Source of the DNA: Serpentinicella sp031432315
GTDB taxonomy: Bacteria > Bacillota > Clostridia > Peptostreptococcales > Natronincolaceae
Direction of reading: 5' to 3'
Assembly (NCBI RefSeq): GCF_031432315.1
Contig: NZ_JAVKGO010000007.1
Location: 85,350-149,349 of the forward strand
DNA length: 64,000 nucleotides
Part shown: piece after piece, positions 8,220-18,400 of the stretch
How the letters are laid out: every line of letters begins with the position of its first letter
Numbering within the stretch: position 1 is the stretch's first letter
Notes under the pieces: model-generated
What the model was told of the DNA's origin: nothing
Databases searched by the model: none
The model's input: the letters and a program-made list of their open reading frames with translations, nothing else
Position numbers and translations under genes: made by a program

Positions 8220-9185
8220 ATGTTTATAAATAAATTAAAAGATATTGGTAAGGAACATTTACATACAGTAGTAGAATGCATTGTATTATTATCTGATGTG
8301 AAAATTAAAGTAAGTAGAAATGGTAAGGAATATGCGGATATTATTATACAAGATCGTTCTAAAGCGATGGAAGTAAAACTTTGGGATTATGAAAAATATA
8401 GTGATTTTTTCCAAAGTTTAGATAACAACAGCATTGTTAAAGTACATGGGCAAGTGGGAGAGTATCAAAGCCAGCTACAATTGACAATTAAAGAAATTGA
8501 AAAATACGAAAAAGCTGACATATCTATTAAAGACTTTATACCTACAAGTAACGTACAAATTGATAGTATGATCAATGGATTAAAGGGCTATTACAATAAA
8601 GTACAAAGTGAACACTTAAAGGTGCTTTTAGATAAGATGATTTTTGAGGAAGAGAACTTTAATAAGTTTATGACATATCCGGCTGCAAAAAAGGTGCATC
8701 ATAATTTTTATCATGGGTTAATCCATCATACTTTAGAGTTATTAAGCTATGCCCAGACCGTTGCAAAGGTTAAAAAATTGACTCAACATCAATATGAACG
8801 TCTGATTGTAATGTGTATGCTTCATGATTGGGCAAAAACACTAGAATATAAAGCGCTTCCGGACATAGGATTTACTGAAGAAGGAACAATGTTAGGACAT
8901 ATATTTATGGGAGCACATTATACGTTAAATGCGATTAATACTATTCCTAATTTTAATCATAATGATAAATTAGTTATTTTAAATGGAATTCTTGGACACC
9001 ACGGCTCATTAGAATTTGGTTCTCCAGTTTTACCAAAAACAGTCGAAGCCCAGATTTTGCATCAAATTGATAAATTGTCGGGAGATATAGAAAGTATTTT
9101 ATCATTTATAGAAGATCATTCAGAAGATGAAGAAATGTTTACAGGGAAGCTATGGAATATGGGAACGGACTATTATAAAGGTTAA
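8220..9185 (+). CDS. yhaM: YhaM-like 3'-5' exoribonuclease (OB-fold plus HD domain)
   Basis: A 321-aa protein with an N-terminal OB-type nucleic-acid-binding domain (about residues 15-100, with KVSRNGKEYADIIIQDRS) and a C-terminal HD phosphohydrolase-type domain (about 155-300). The HD metal ligands are visible in HHNFYHGLIHHTLE, MCMLHDWAK, GHIFMGAH and ILGHHGS. B. subtilis YhaM (314 aa) has this layout and degrades RNA from the 3' end with Mn2+. The canonical HDxxK reads HDWAK here. AGGGGG precedes the ATG. Its stop overlaps an ATG of the next frame; the next gene is probably co-transcribed. Confidence 0.82.
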   Translation: MFINKLKDIGKEHLHTVVECIVLLSDVKIKVSRNGKEYADIIIQDRSKAMEVKLWDYEKYSDFFQSLDNNSIVKVHGQVGEYQSQLQLTIKEIEKYEKADISIKDFIPTSNVQIDSMINGLKGYYNKVQSEHLKVLLDKMIFEEENFNKFMTYPAAKKVHHNFYHGLIHHTLELLSYAQTVAKVKKLTQHQYERLIVMCMLHDWAKTLEYKALPDIGFTEEGTMLGHIFMGAHYTLNAINTIPNFNHNDKLVILNGILGHHGSLEFGSPVLPKTVEAQILHQIDKLSGDIESILSFIEDHSEDEEMFTGKLWNMGTDYYKG

Positions 9186-9205
9186 TGAAAGAAGGGGGGA
9201 AAGAT

Positions 9206-11113
9206 ATGGGAGAATACAAAGCTTTGAATAAGATAAACTGTGATGGAAAAGTTGTTGTGAATAAAAAATTACTTCAAGCACTACAGGAAGCTGAGGAGAA
9301 ATTCAGGGCATTTGCCGATTCAACAGCAACAGTAATATTCATTGGTCAAGAAGGAAAATATGTATATACGAACCCCTACTATCAAGAACTTCTAGGTTAT
9401 AGTGAAGAAGAATTTTATAAAATGGATTTATGGGATGTAAATCATCCAGATTACAAAGAAACTGCTAAAATACGGGCTACAGCAAGAGAAAAAGGTGTTA
9501 AGAACATACCAAAGCGTTATGAAATGCAAGTTGTTACAAGAAATGGAAAACCAATATGGATGGATATTTCTGCTACAACAATTACTTATCGGGGTAAGCC
9601 CGCAATTATTGCATCCGCCTTTGACATTACTGACCGTAAAAAGATGGAACAAAAAATAAGAGAAGATGAAGAAAGATGGCAGTTTGCCTTAGAAGGAAGT
9701 CACGTTAGTGTATGGGATTTAAATATACAAACCGATGAGGTGTATTTTAGTCGTAGGTTTACAGATATGCTTGGTTATGAAGGGATGGAAGTTGGAAATC
9801 ATCGAAATGATTGGACAAAATTTGTACATCCAGAAGATCTTGACGAAGGTAATGAAAAGTATGACAAGCATTTTAAAGGTGAGACGCCTCTATATACACA
9901 TGAATTTCGTGCCCGTTGTAAAGATGGAAGCTATAAGTGGCTCTTAGCTAGGGGAAAAGTAATGGAATGGACGAAAGATGGCAAACCTTTGCGATTTGTT
10001 GGAACCCACACAGATATTACAGATAGAAAAAAAGCGGAAGAAGAAATCATTTACCTAAGTTATCACGATAAACTGACAGGCTTGTATAATCGGGCTTACT
10101 TTGAGAAAAAAATTAAGGAGTATAAGGATAAAAAGTACTTACCTTTATCTATTATTACAGGAGATGTAAATGGATTGAAATTAGCCAACGATGTTTTTGG
10201 GCATAAGCAGGGTGACAAGTTATTAAAGGTGATATCGAAAATTTTATTAAAATCAGTTAGAAAAGAGGATATTGTTGCCCGGTGGGGTGGAGACGAGTTT
10301 GCCATTGTCTTGCCTAATACAGAATATAATACGGCTCTGGAGATATGTGATCGTATTACAGAAGCATGTGAAAAAGCAGATAAAAAACCGATACAGCCGA
10401 GTATTTCTTTGGGTTGTAGTACAAAGATAGAAAAGGGGGAAGACATTAATATAGTAATAAAAGAAGCAGAAGATCGCATGTATAGGCAAAAACTTTTAAT
10501 TAGTAGTAGTGTTCGGGGAGCGATTATCTCTTCATTGGAAAAGTCTTTATTTGAAAAGAGCTTTGAAACTGAGGAGCATACCAGACGTATGTATAAAATT
10601 TCAAAAAAAATCGGCAAGCATCTGGGATTAAATAATAGTCAATTAGATGAATTAGGGTTATTTTGTATTTTACATGATATTGGTAAAATAGCCATTTCTG
10701 ATTCTATTCTAACAAAACCCTCTAGATTAGATGAAGATGAGTGGCGAAAAATGATGCAGCATCCTGAAATAGGATATAGAATTGCCCAGTCATCTAAAGA
10801 GTTATCCCATATTTCTGAGTATATTTTAACCCATCATGAGAGATGGGACGGTCAGGGCTATCCCCAAGCACTAAAAGGAGAGGATATTCCTAAGCTTTCT
10901 CGGATATTAGCAATTGTTGATGCATACGATGTAATGACAAATGGACGAGTATATAAAGAAGGAGTTAGTCATGAGGAAGCGATTGAAGAAATTAGAAGAT
11001 GTGCAGGTACGCAATTTGATCCTAACCTTGTAGAAGTATTTGTAGAAGTAATGAAAGATGGCGTGAACCTATTAGGAGAGGAGGAAGATTTAAATGGCAT
11101 ACATGGACGTTAA
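9206..11113 (+). CDS. PAS-PAS-GGDEF-HD-GYP cyclic-di-GMP signalling protein
   Basis: A 635-aa cytosolic protein with four parts: PAS/PAC about residues 20-145 (KFRAFADSTATVIFIG to FDITDRKK), a second PAS/PAC 150-280 (ending HTDITDRKKAEEE), GGDEF 285-440 and HD-GYP 450-625. The diguanylate cyclase signature GGDEF is intact at 361-365. The HD-GYP phosphodiesterase set is also intact (HDIGK at 490-494 and HHERWDGQGYP). No membrane segment is present, so signals should be cytosolic (redox, ligand or light). I start at the ATG at 9206, six bases after GAAGGGGGG, rather than at 9185, which overlaps the previous stop. The product could make or break c-di-GMP; net activity is not readable from sequence. 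Confidence 0.92.
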   Translation: MGEYKALNKINCDGKVVVNKKLLQALQEAEEKFRAFADSTATVIFIGQEGKYVYTNPYYQELLGYSEEEFYKMDLWDVNHPDYKETAKIRATAREKGVKNIPKRYEMQVVTRNGKPIWMDISATTITYRGKPAIIASAFDITDRKKMEQKIREDEERWQFALEGSHVSVWDLNIQTDEVYFSRRFTDMLGYEGMEVGNHRNDWTKFVHPEDLDEGNEKYDKHFKGETPLYTHEFRARCKDGSYKWLLARGKVMEWTKDGKPLRFVGTHTDITDRKKAEEEIIYLSYHDKLTGLYNRAYFEKKIKEYKDKKYLPLSIITGDVNGLKLANDVFGHKQGDKLLKVISKILLKSVRKEDIVARWGGDEFAIVLPNTEYNTALEICDRITEACEKADKKPIQPSISLGCSTKIEKGEDINIVIKEAEDRMYRQKLLISSSVRGAIISSLEKSLFEKSFETEEHTRRMYKISKKIGKHLGLNNSQLDELGLFCILHDIGKIAISDSILTKPSRLDEDEWRKMMQHPEIGYRIAQSSKELSHISEYILTHHERWDGQGYPQALKGEDIPKLSRILAIVDAYDVMTNGRVYKEGVSHEEAIEEIRRCAGTQFDPNLVEVFVEVMKDGVNLLGEEEDLNGIHGR

Positions 11114-11903
11114 CGGTGTAAACCTGTATTACGAATTAAAAGGGAACTTAGAGGCAGAGGAAACAGTTGTTTTTTTAAACGGGGTGATGGCCTCTACAAA
11201 TAGCTGGGCAATGCAAGTTCCTGTATTTGAAAAAGATTATAGAATCTTATTACATGATTTTAAGGGACAGCTTTTATCCGATAAGCCAGAAGGGCCGTAT
11301 ACCTTTAGAGAACATGCGGAAGAAGCAAAAATATTGATGGAAAAGCTAGGAATAGAGAAGGCGCATATTATTGGTACATCATACGGTGGAGAAGTAGCTA
11401 TGCGATTAGCAATTGATTTTCCAGGCTGTGTGAAAAGTATATCTGTAATTGACTCCGTTAGCGAACTTGATGAAGTATTAAAATTATTCGTTAAAGGATG
11501 GAGAACAGCCGCTGTTGAGAAAGATCCAGAGAAGTTTTATTGGGGGATGGCACCAACCATTTACCACAATTCATTTTTAGAAAAAAATATAGAAACACTT
11601 AAAGAAAGAGCGGAGGCGCTTAAAAAGGCTCCGGCGGAATATTTTACAGGACAAGTTTACTTGTACGATACTTTTGAACAAGATGTTTATATGACCGAAG
11701 AGCTACATAAAATTAAATGCCCTGCTTTTATTGTATGTGGAGAGCAAGATATTTTAAAAACAAGAAAATTTTCAGAGATTATTGCTAATAATATTGAAGA
11801 CGCAGAGCTAGCAATTATTCCAGACTGTGGACACGTGACAATTTTTGAAAAACCTAATACATTAAACAGTATGATACTTGGATTTGTCACCAAAAATAAA
11901 TAA
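11094..11903 (+). CDS. Alpha/beta-hydrolase fold protein
   Basis: A 269-aa alpha/beta hydrolase of unknown substrate. The nucleophile elbow is IIGTSYGGEVAM (Ser about residue 98), the acid probably lies in CGEQDILKT, and the histidine is in DCGHVTIFEKP. The oxyanion segment reads VVFLNGVMAS in place of the usual HG pair, a feature seen in some non-esterase members. The start lies inside the c-di-GMP gene after GAGAGGAGG, giving a 20-base overlap and probably coupled translation. An intrinsic terminator follows directly. It is only distantly like the hydrolase at 3980. Confidence 0.85.
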   Translation: MAYMDVNGVNLYYELKGNLEAEETVVFLNGVMASTNSWAMQVPVFEKDYRILLHDFKGQLLSDKPEGPYTFREHAEEAKILMEKLGIEKAHIIGTSYGGEVAMRLAIDFPGCVKSISVIDSVSELDEVLKLFVKGWRTAAVEKDPEKFYWGMAPTIYHNSFLEKNIETLKERAEALKKAPAEYFTGQVYLYDTFEQDVYMTEELHKIKCPAFIVCGEQDILKTRKFSEIIANNIEDAELAIIPDCGHVTIFEKPNTLNSMILGFVTKNK

Positions 11904-11913
11904 TTATCTACAT

Positions 11914-11940
11914 AAAACCCAACAATTGTTGGGTTTTTTT
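11914..11940 (+). terminator. Intrinsic terminator
   Basis: A perfect palindrome from 11914 to 11937 (10-bp stem with an AATT turn) runs into seven Ts. It ends the 8220-11903 transcription unit. Confidence 0.9.
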
Positions 11941-12037
11941 ATGAAACAGATCTAGACTTCAAAATCGTTTAAACCTGTATTTATATTAACTCATGTAATT
12001 TTTCTCCGTCATTAGGTATAAATATTTTACGCCTAAA

Positions 12038-12046
12038 TGTTATAAT
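12038..12046 (+). promoter_or_regulatory. Extended -10 promoter element for addBA
   Basis: TGTTATAAT is a perfect extended -10. No -35 hexamer is evident at 16-18 bases, as is usual for extended -10 promoters. The predicted start is near 12053, leaving a short leader before the addB ATG. Confidence 0.6.
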
Positions 12047-12076
12047 AGATTCAATAAATAAAAATGGAGTGATATT

Positions 12077-15000
12077 ATGGGGATCACGTATATTGTGGGT
12101 AGAAGTGGCACAGGAAAAAGTGCTTACCTATATAAAAAAGTAAAAGAAAAGCTAGTAAAAGAAAGAGAGAACAAGATAATTGTTTTAGTACCTGAGCAAT
12201 ATACCCTTCAGGCAGAAAGAGACATAATAGAACGTTTACAGGTAGAAGGGATCATGGAAGTTGAAATATTAAGTTTTACAAGATTAGCTTACCATGTGCT
12301 GCAGGAAGTTGGGGGATTAAAGAAAGTTAAGATAAATGAGATCGGAAAAAGTATGGTATTAAAGAAAGTAGTAAAAGAGTTAGAGGACCAACTTACAATT
12401 TATAAAAAAGCGGTTAACCAAAATGGGTTTATTGATAAATTGAACGAAACAATTACTGAATTTAAACAATACGATATCATGCCTTATGATTTAAATAAAA
12501 ATAGTGACGCCTATGATAACATATTAAAATTTAAGCTACAGGATTTGGCATTAATATATAATGGCTTTAACGAATATTTAAAAGGGAAGTATATTGACAA
12601 TGAAGATCATATGGATTTACTTATAGAATCAATTGAAAAGTCAAGGTTTTTAGAAGGTAAGGAAGTATTTATCGATGGGTTTCATACCTTTACACCTCAA
12701 ACATTACGAATTATCGATAAAATGATGTTAGTATCAAAAGATATATATATTACTGCTACAGTAGATTTAAATAGCAGTGATAATGATTTATTTTTTACAC
12801 CACTGAACACTTTGTCAAAATTAAGAGAAAAAGCGAACAAAAATAACACGAAAGAACGAGTTATTGATTTAAACAAGAAAGTAAAAGAGCGGCCTATTGG
12901 GTCATCAGAAATTAACCATATTGAAAAGCGCTTATTTAATTTTCCAATTAAACCATATACGGAGAATGTATCTAATATAGAAATTTTTCAAGCAAGCAAC
13001 TTATACAGTGAAGTAGAAAATGTAGCTTCTAAAATTATAAGTCTTTTAAGGGATAGAGATTACCGCTATAGGGATATTGCTATTGTATCAGGTAATATGG
13101 ATATATATGGACCCATTATTAAACGAATTTTTGATGAGTATCATATGCCTATTTTTATTGATGAAAAACGAGATATTATGACAAATCCAATTATAGAATT
13201 CATACTAACATCAATAAAAATGGTCTCAACAGGATATCAATATGAAAATGTTTTTCGATTTATAAAAACCGGGTTTTCATCTATTAGTAAAGATGAGGGG
13301 GAAGTTCTAGAAAATTATGTACTTAGATACGGGATTAAAGGTACCCTATGGTTTAAGGATTTTTCAATTCCAGAAGGGAAAGATTTATCAACCTTAAATC
13401 AAATTAGAGTGAAGTTAATTGAACCTTTTAGAGATTTTGAAACAAAGGTAAAAGGGAAAAAATCCGTTAGAGAGATTACTGAAGCATTATTTTACTTTTT
13501 GAAAAATATCGAAATTAAAGATGCATTAGAAACATGGATTGAAGAGTTAAAGTACAAGGGGTACTATGATTATGCCCATGAAAACTCGCAAATTTGGAAC
13601 ATTGTGATGGATCTATTTAATCAGCTCTCTGAAATTTTAGGACATACGGAAGTTAGACTAGATGAATATTATAAAATATTGGAATCAGGTTTTGCTGCTA
13701 GTGAAGTAGGTGTTATTCCTTCTACAGTAGATCAAATATTAGTAGGTAACTTAGAAAGGTCTAGAAGTCAAAACATAAAAGCATTATTTGTAGTTGGTGT
13801 AAATGACGGAGTTTTGCCAGGGGTTTATGATGAAGCAGGTATTCTTTTAGATAAAGAAAAGAACACGCTACAAGAAAATGGACTCGTATTGAGCCCAAAT
13901 AGTGATATGAAAATGCTTGAAGAAAAGTTTGCGATTTATACAGTTTTATCTAAGCCAACAAATTATCTGTGGTTAAGCTATCCTTTAGCAGATAGCGAAG
14001 GCAAAGCACTAAGGGCTTCAATATTAATAGATCAAGTTAAAAAACTATTTCCTAATTTAAAAAGTAGAGGGGATATTATCCCTAATGAGGATCAACAATT
14101 ACAACTTGTATCAAAACCGGAAAGTACATTTAAATATTTAATAGAGAATATAAGAAAAGCGGTAGATGATGAGAAGATTTTTGAATTTTGGTGGGAAGTG
14201 TATCAATGGTACTTTACGCATCCAAAGTGGAAGGACGAAGTTCTAAACATTGTCTCTGCATTGTTTTACCAAAATCAAGTTTATTCTATTGATGGAAAGC
14301 AAAAAGGGTTGTTCTATGATAAGCCTATTAAGACTAGTGTATCAAGACTAGAATCTTATATGAACTGTCCTTTTGCACATTTTGTTCAGTACGGACTTAA
14401 ACCCCAAGAGCGAAAAGAATATCAGCTTAAAACCCCTGATATGGGAATGATCTTTCATGAAACAATAGATCGTTTTGCTGCAATTACAGAAGAAAAAGAG
14501 ATAGACTGGAAGCATATTAGCCAAGAACAGTGTTATCTGTTTATAGAAGAAATAATAAATGAAGTTGCAGACCAATTTGAAAATGGTCTCTTACACAGTA
14601 CTTATAGTTATAAGTACTTGATAAAACGTTTAGAAAGGATTTCGAAGCGTGCCATATGGACTTTAATTGAACATATAAAACGGGGAGACTTTACGCCCTA
14701 TGGACATGAAGTGCGCTTTGGAGAAAATCAAAGTATCCCTCCAATTGAAGTTGTGTTAGAAAATGGAGAAGTACTATATTTAGAGGGAAGAATTGATAGA
14801 GTGGATGTGTTTGAGGATGAATCTGGAGAGGTATACTATCGGGTAATTGATTACAAATCTGGTAATAAAGATTTAAATTTATCAGATATTTATTATGGCT
14901 TTCAATTACAATTGATGATTTATTTAGACGCAGTTATGTCTCACGATGAAAGAAATATCAAGCCGGGAGGGCTGTTTTACTTCAAAATAGATGATCCAAT

Positions 15001-15451
15001 GATCAAATCAGTAGAGTATGACCAAGATAAAATTCTTAAAGAAATCAACAAAAAGCTTAAGATGAAGGGATTAGTATTAAATGATGTAAATTTAATACAG
15101 CGGATGGACCGAAGTATTGAAAAACATTCTGATATTATTCCAGTAGCATTAAACAAAGATAGAGGCGTAACGAAAAGTTCTAGTGTAGCCACAGAGGCGC
15201 AATTTAGAATACTACTTGATCATACAAAGGATTTGGTTAAAAACGCAGGACATCAAATAACAGAAGGACACATTAAAATAGAACCGGTTAAAAAAGGCAA
15301 ACAAGATGCTTGCCAATACTGTAAATTTAGTACGATGTGTCAGTTCGATCAAAAATTTGAGGATAATCAGTATAAGCATATTAAAGAATTAAAGGACGAA
15401 GAGGTTATCAAGATACTTCAAGATAAAAAAGGCGGTGATGATAATGCCTAA
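12077..15451 (+). CDS. addB: ATP-dependent helicase/nuclease AddAB, subunit B
   Basis: A 1124-aa subunit of the AddAB recombination-repair complex, which resects double-strand breaks until a Chi-like site is met. The N-terminus has the Walker A GRSGTGKS. The C-terminal RecB-family nuclease domain shows GRIDRVDVF and VIDYKSGNKDLN. Four cysteines, C764 (YMNCPFAHF) and C1079/C1082/C1088 (CQYCKFSTMC), are the [4Fe-4S] ligands that pin the nuclease domain in Firmicute AddB. GGAGTGAT precedes the ATG. The 3' end overlaps addA by 8 bases. The length is normal for clostridial AddB. Confidence 0.95.
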   Translation: MGITYIVGRSGTGKSAYLYKKVKEKLVKERENKIIVLVPEQYTLQAERDIIERLQVEGIMEVEILSFTRLAYHVLQEVGGLKKVKINEIGKSMVLKKVVKELEDQLTIYKKAVNQNGFIDKLNETITEFKQYDIMPYDLNKNSDAYDNILKFKLQDLALIYNGFNEYLKGKYIDNEDHMDLLIESIEKSRFLEGKEVFIDGFHTFTPQTLRIIDKMMLVSKDIYITATVDLNSSDNDLFFTPLNTLSKLREKANKNNTKERVIDLNKKVKERPIGSSEINHIEKRLFNFPIKPYTENVSNIEIFQASNLYSEVENVASKIISLLRDRDYRYRDIAIVSGNMDIYGPIIKRIFDEYHMPIFIDEKRDIMTNPIIEFILTSIKMVSTGYQYENVFRFIKTGFSSISKDEGEVLENYVLRYGIKGTLWFKDFSIPEGKDLSTLNQIRVKLIEPFRDFETKVKGKKSVREITEALFYFLKNIEIKDALETWIEELKYKGYYDYAHENSQIWNIVMDLFNQLSEILGHTEVRLDEYYKILESGFAASEVGVIPSTVDQILVGNLERSRSQNIKALFVVGVNDGVLPGVYDEAGILLDKEKNTLQENGLVLSPNSDMKMLEEKFAIYTVLSKPTNYLWLSYPLADSEGKALRASILIDQVKKLFPNLKSRGDIIPNEDQQLQLVSKPESTFKYLIENIRKAVDDEKIFEFWWEVYQWYFTHPKWKDEVLNIVSALFYQNQVYSIDGKQKGLFYDKPIKTSVSRLESYMNCPFAHFVQYGLKPQERKEYQLKTPDMGMIFHETIDRFAAITEEKEIDWKHISQEQCYLFIEEIINEVADQFENGLLHSTYSYKYLIKRLERISKRAIWTLIEHIKRGDFTPYGHEVRFGENQSIPPIEVVLENGEVLYLEGRIDRVDVFEDESGEVYYRVIDYKSGNKDLNLSDIYYGFQLQLMIYLDAVMSHDERNIKPGGLFYFKIDDPMIKSVEYDQDKILKEINKKLKMKGLVLNDVNLIQRMDRSIEKHSDIIPVALNKDRGVTKSSSVATEAQFRILLDHTKDLVKNAGHQITEGHIKIEPVKKGKQDACQYCKFSTMCQFDQKFEDNQYKHIKELKDEEVIKILQDKKGGDDNA

Positions 15452-18400
15452 TTGGACAAGTCAGCAACAGGAAGCGATAGAAGATCGGGGAAGTAATCTA
15501 TTAGTAGCCGCAGCGGCAGGATCAGGGAAAACAGCGGTATTAGTAGAAAGAATAATACGTTTGATTATTGAAGATAAAATCGATATAGATAAACTTCTAA
15601 TTGTAACGTTTACAAATGCAGCTGCAGGTGAAATGCGAGAACGTATTTCCGCTGCAATTTTGAAAGCGCTGGATAATAACCAAGAAAATGAAGCTCATTT
15701 AAGAAAACAAATGACATTAATTAACCGTGCCTCAATAACAACCATTCATGCATTTTGTATAGAAGTTGTTAAACAGTATTTTCATGTGATTGATATTGAT
15801 CCTTCTTTTAGAATAGGGGATACATCTGAAATTAATATTATGAAGATGGAAGCAATGGAAGAACTGTTAGATAAGGAATATGAAAAAGCAGATAAATTAT
15901 TTTTAGATCTTGTCGAAAGCTTTGCTGGAAGTAAAGACGATGAACCATTAAAAGACCTAATCAGTAAAATATTTAATTTTATCCAAAGTCAGCCTAAGCC
16001 CTTTGATTGGCTTTCGGAAAAAGTGGAGGCCTTTAATATAGATATAGAGGATTTTAATGAATGTATTTGGGCGGATACAATTTTAAAAAGCATAGATCTC
16101 CATTTAACAGCAGCATGTGACCTTTTAGTTAATGCTAAAAAATTATGTATGAAACCTGCTGGGCCGGAAGGATATATTGATGCGATAGATGATGATCTTA
16201 ATCAAGTTAACCATTTAAAATCTAGTTTACATCATAATATCGAAGTGTTTTATGAAACAGTTAATCAAGTAACCTTTAAGAGACTAGGTCGTGTATCGAA
16301 GGAGACAGATCAAGACCTAAAAGAAGAGGCAAAAGACCAAAGGGATAAGGCTAAAGCGCTAATAAAAGGAATAACAGAAGGAATTTTCAGTCGTAGCCCT
16401 GAGGCATATATTGATGATTTGACTAGTATATATCCACTGATGCAATATTTAGCTAGTTTGGTTTCTAACTATGCCAATATATTTATGGCAAAGAAAAAAG
16501 ATAAGGGCTTAGTTGATTTTAATGATCTGGAACACTATGCTTTAGAGATATTAGCAAATGAAAATGTAGCTAATGCTTATCGGGACAAGTTTGAATATTT
16601 ATTTATTGATGAGTATCAGGATAGTAACATCGTACAAGAAACACTTATTGGCTATATAAAACGAGAAAATAATCGATTTATGGTTGGTGACGTAAAACAG
16701 AGTATATATCGATTCAGACTTGCTGATCCATCTTTATTTATTGAAAAGTATGAAACATTTAGCTCAGAAAAAGGAAAACGAAATAGAAGGATTGATTTAT
16801 CTAAAAACTTTAGAAGTAGAGAAGAAATCATTAACGGTGTGAATTATATTTTTAAAAACATTATGTCGAAGCAACTTGGAGAAATAGATTATGATGAGCG
16901 GGCATATCTTTATCCCGGAGGCAGTTTTGAGCCTATAGAAGATCCTTCAATTGAATTGAACTTAATTGAAAAAGCCATTGATGAAGAGGCTACAGAAGAA
17001 TTGTCAGAGGACTTAGAAGAACTAAGTGATATTGAAGTAGAAGCAAAAATGGTAGCACAAAGAATACAGGATATCCTTAAAACGAAAATCTATGATACAA
17101 AAGAGGAAGTTTACAGAGAAGTTCAGTATAAAGATATTGTTATATTAATGCGTACAACTCAAAACTGGGCCCATGTATTTTTAGAAACGCTTATAAAGGA
17201 AAACATACCAACTTATGCAGATACAGGCTCTGGTTACTTTCAATCTATTGAGATTGGTATTTTTCTGAACCTTTTAAAAATAATTGATAATAAAAGACAA
17301 GACCTGCCCTTAATAAGTGTAATGAAATCGCCAATTGGGAAATTTACTGTAGAAGAATTAGTACAAATTAGAATGACACAGAAGCATGGCAGTTTTTTTG
17401 ATGCCATGACTAAGTTTGTAGAGGAAGAAAAAGAACATGAACTACTTGGGATAAAATTAAATGAATTTTTAACAAAAATAAAATTGTGGGCTAGAGAAAG
17501 TAGATATATGAAAATTGACAATTTTATTTGGAAATTATTTAGAGATACTGGTTATTACTATTATGTTGGTGCAATGCCAGGGGGACAACAACGTCAGGCA
17601 AATTTAAGGATACTGCTTGACCGGGCTGTGCAATTTGAGAAGACATCTATTAGAGGATTGTTTAATTTTATAAAGTTTATAGAAAAAATTCAAAATAGTA
17701 AAGGTGATATGGGGGATGCAAAAACCTTAGGTGAAAATGATAATGTTGTACGTATAATGAGTATTCATAAAAGTAAAGGTTTGGAGTTTCCAGTTGTATT
17801 TTTATGTGGGACGGGTAAAAATTTTAATCTAAGAGATACAAGTTCCGATGTGTTGCTCCATAAAGATTTAGGATTAGGACCCAAATTTGTAGACCTTAAA
17901 CTGAGAGTATATAGAGATACGATTAGTAAGCTTGCCATGAAGGATAGACTGAAAATTGAAAGCTTATCTGAAGAGATGCGTATACTTTATGTTGCTTTAA
18001 CAAGGCCTGTAGATAAATTGATTATTTTCGGATCCACCAGGGGATTAGAAGGTAAAATAAATAAGTGGAGTAGACCAATCAACCATTATGGATTGTCCTC
18101 AGCAAAAAGCTACATGGATTGGATCGGGATGGTTTTAACAAAGCACCCTTCTAGCGAAGTTTTAAGAAAAGCTGGAGGTGTTTCAATGCCTTCTGAGAAT
18201 TACTTAAGGGACGACTCGAAATGGACAGTTAATCTGTACTCAAGGCAAGATGTTCTAAATAAGACACTAGAAGAAGAGAAAAAAGATGCAATCTTAAAAG
18301 ATACATTATTAGATTATTGTCATAAAAATACAACGAAGTATAGCGAAACAATAGCAAAACGATTAAATTGGCAATATGCTTATGAAGCTGGTGTTGGAAT

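Noticed and set aside
10096..10617. A 173-codon open frame on the minus strand within the GGDEF/HD-GYP gene.
   Set aside because: It lies wholly opposite a gene with intact domains, has no ribosome site or recognisable protein features, and long antisense frames arise readily from this codon use.
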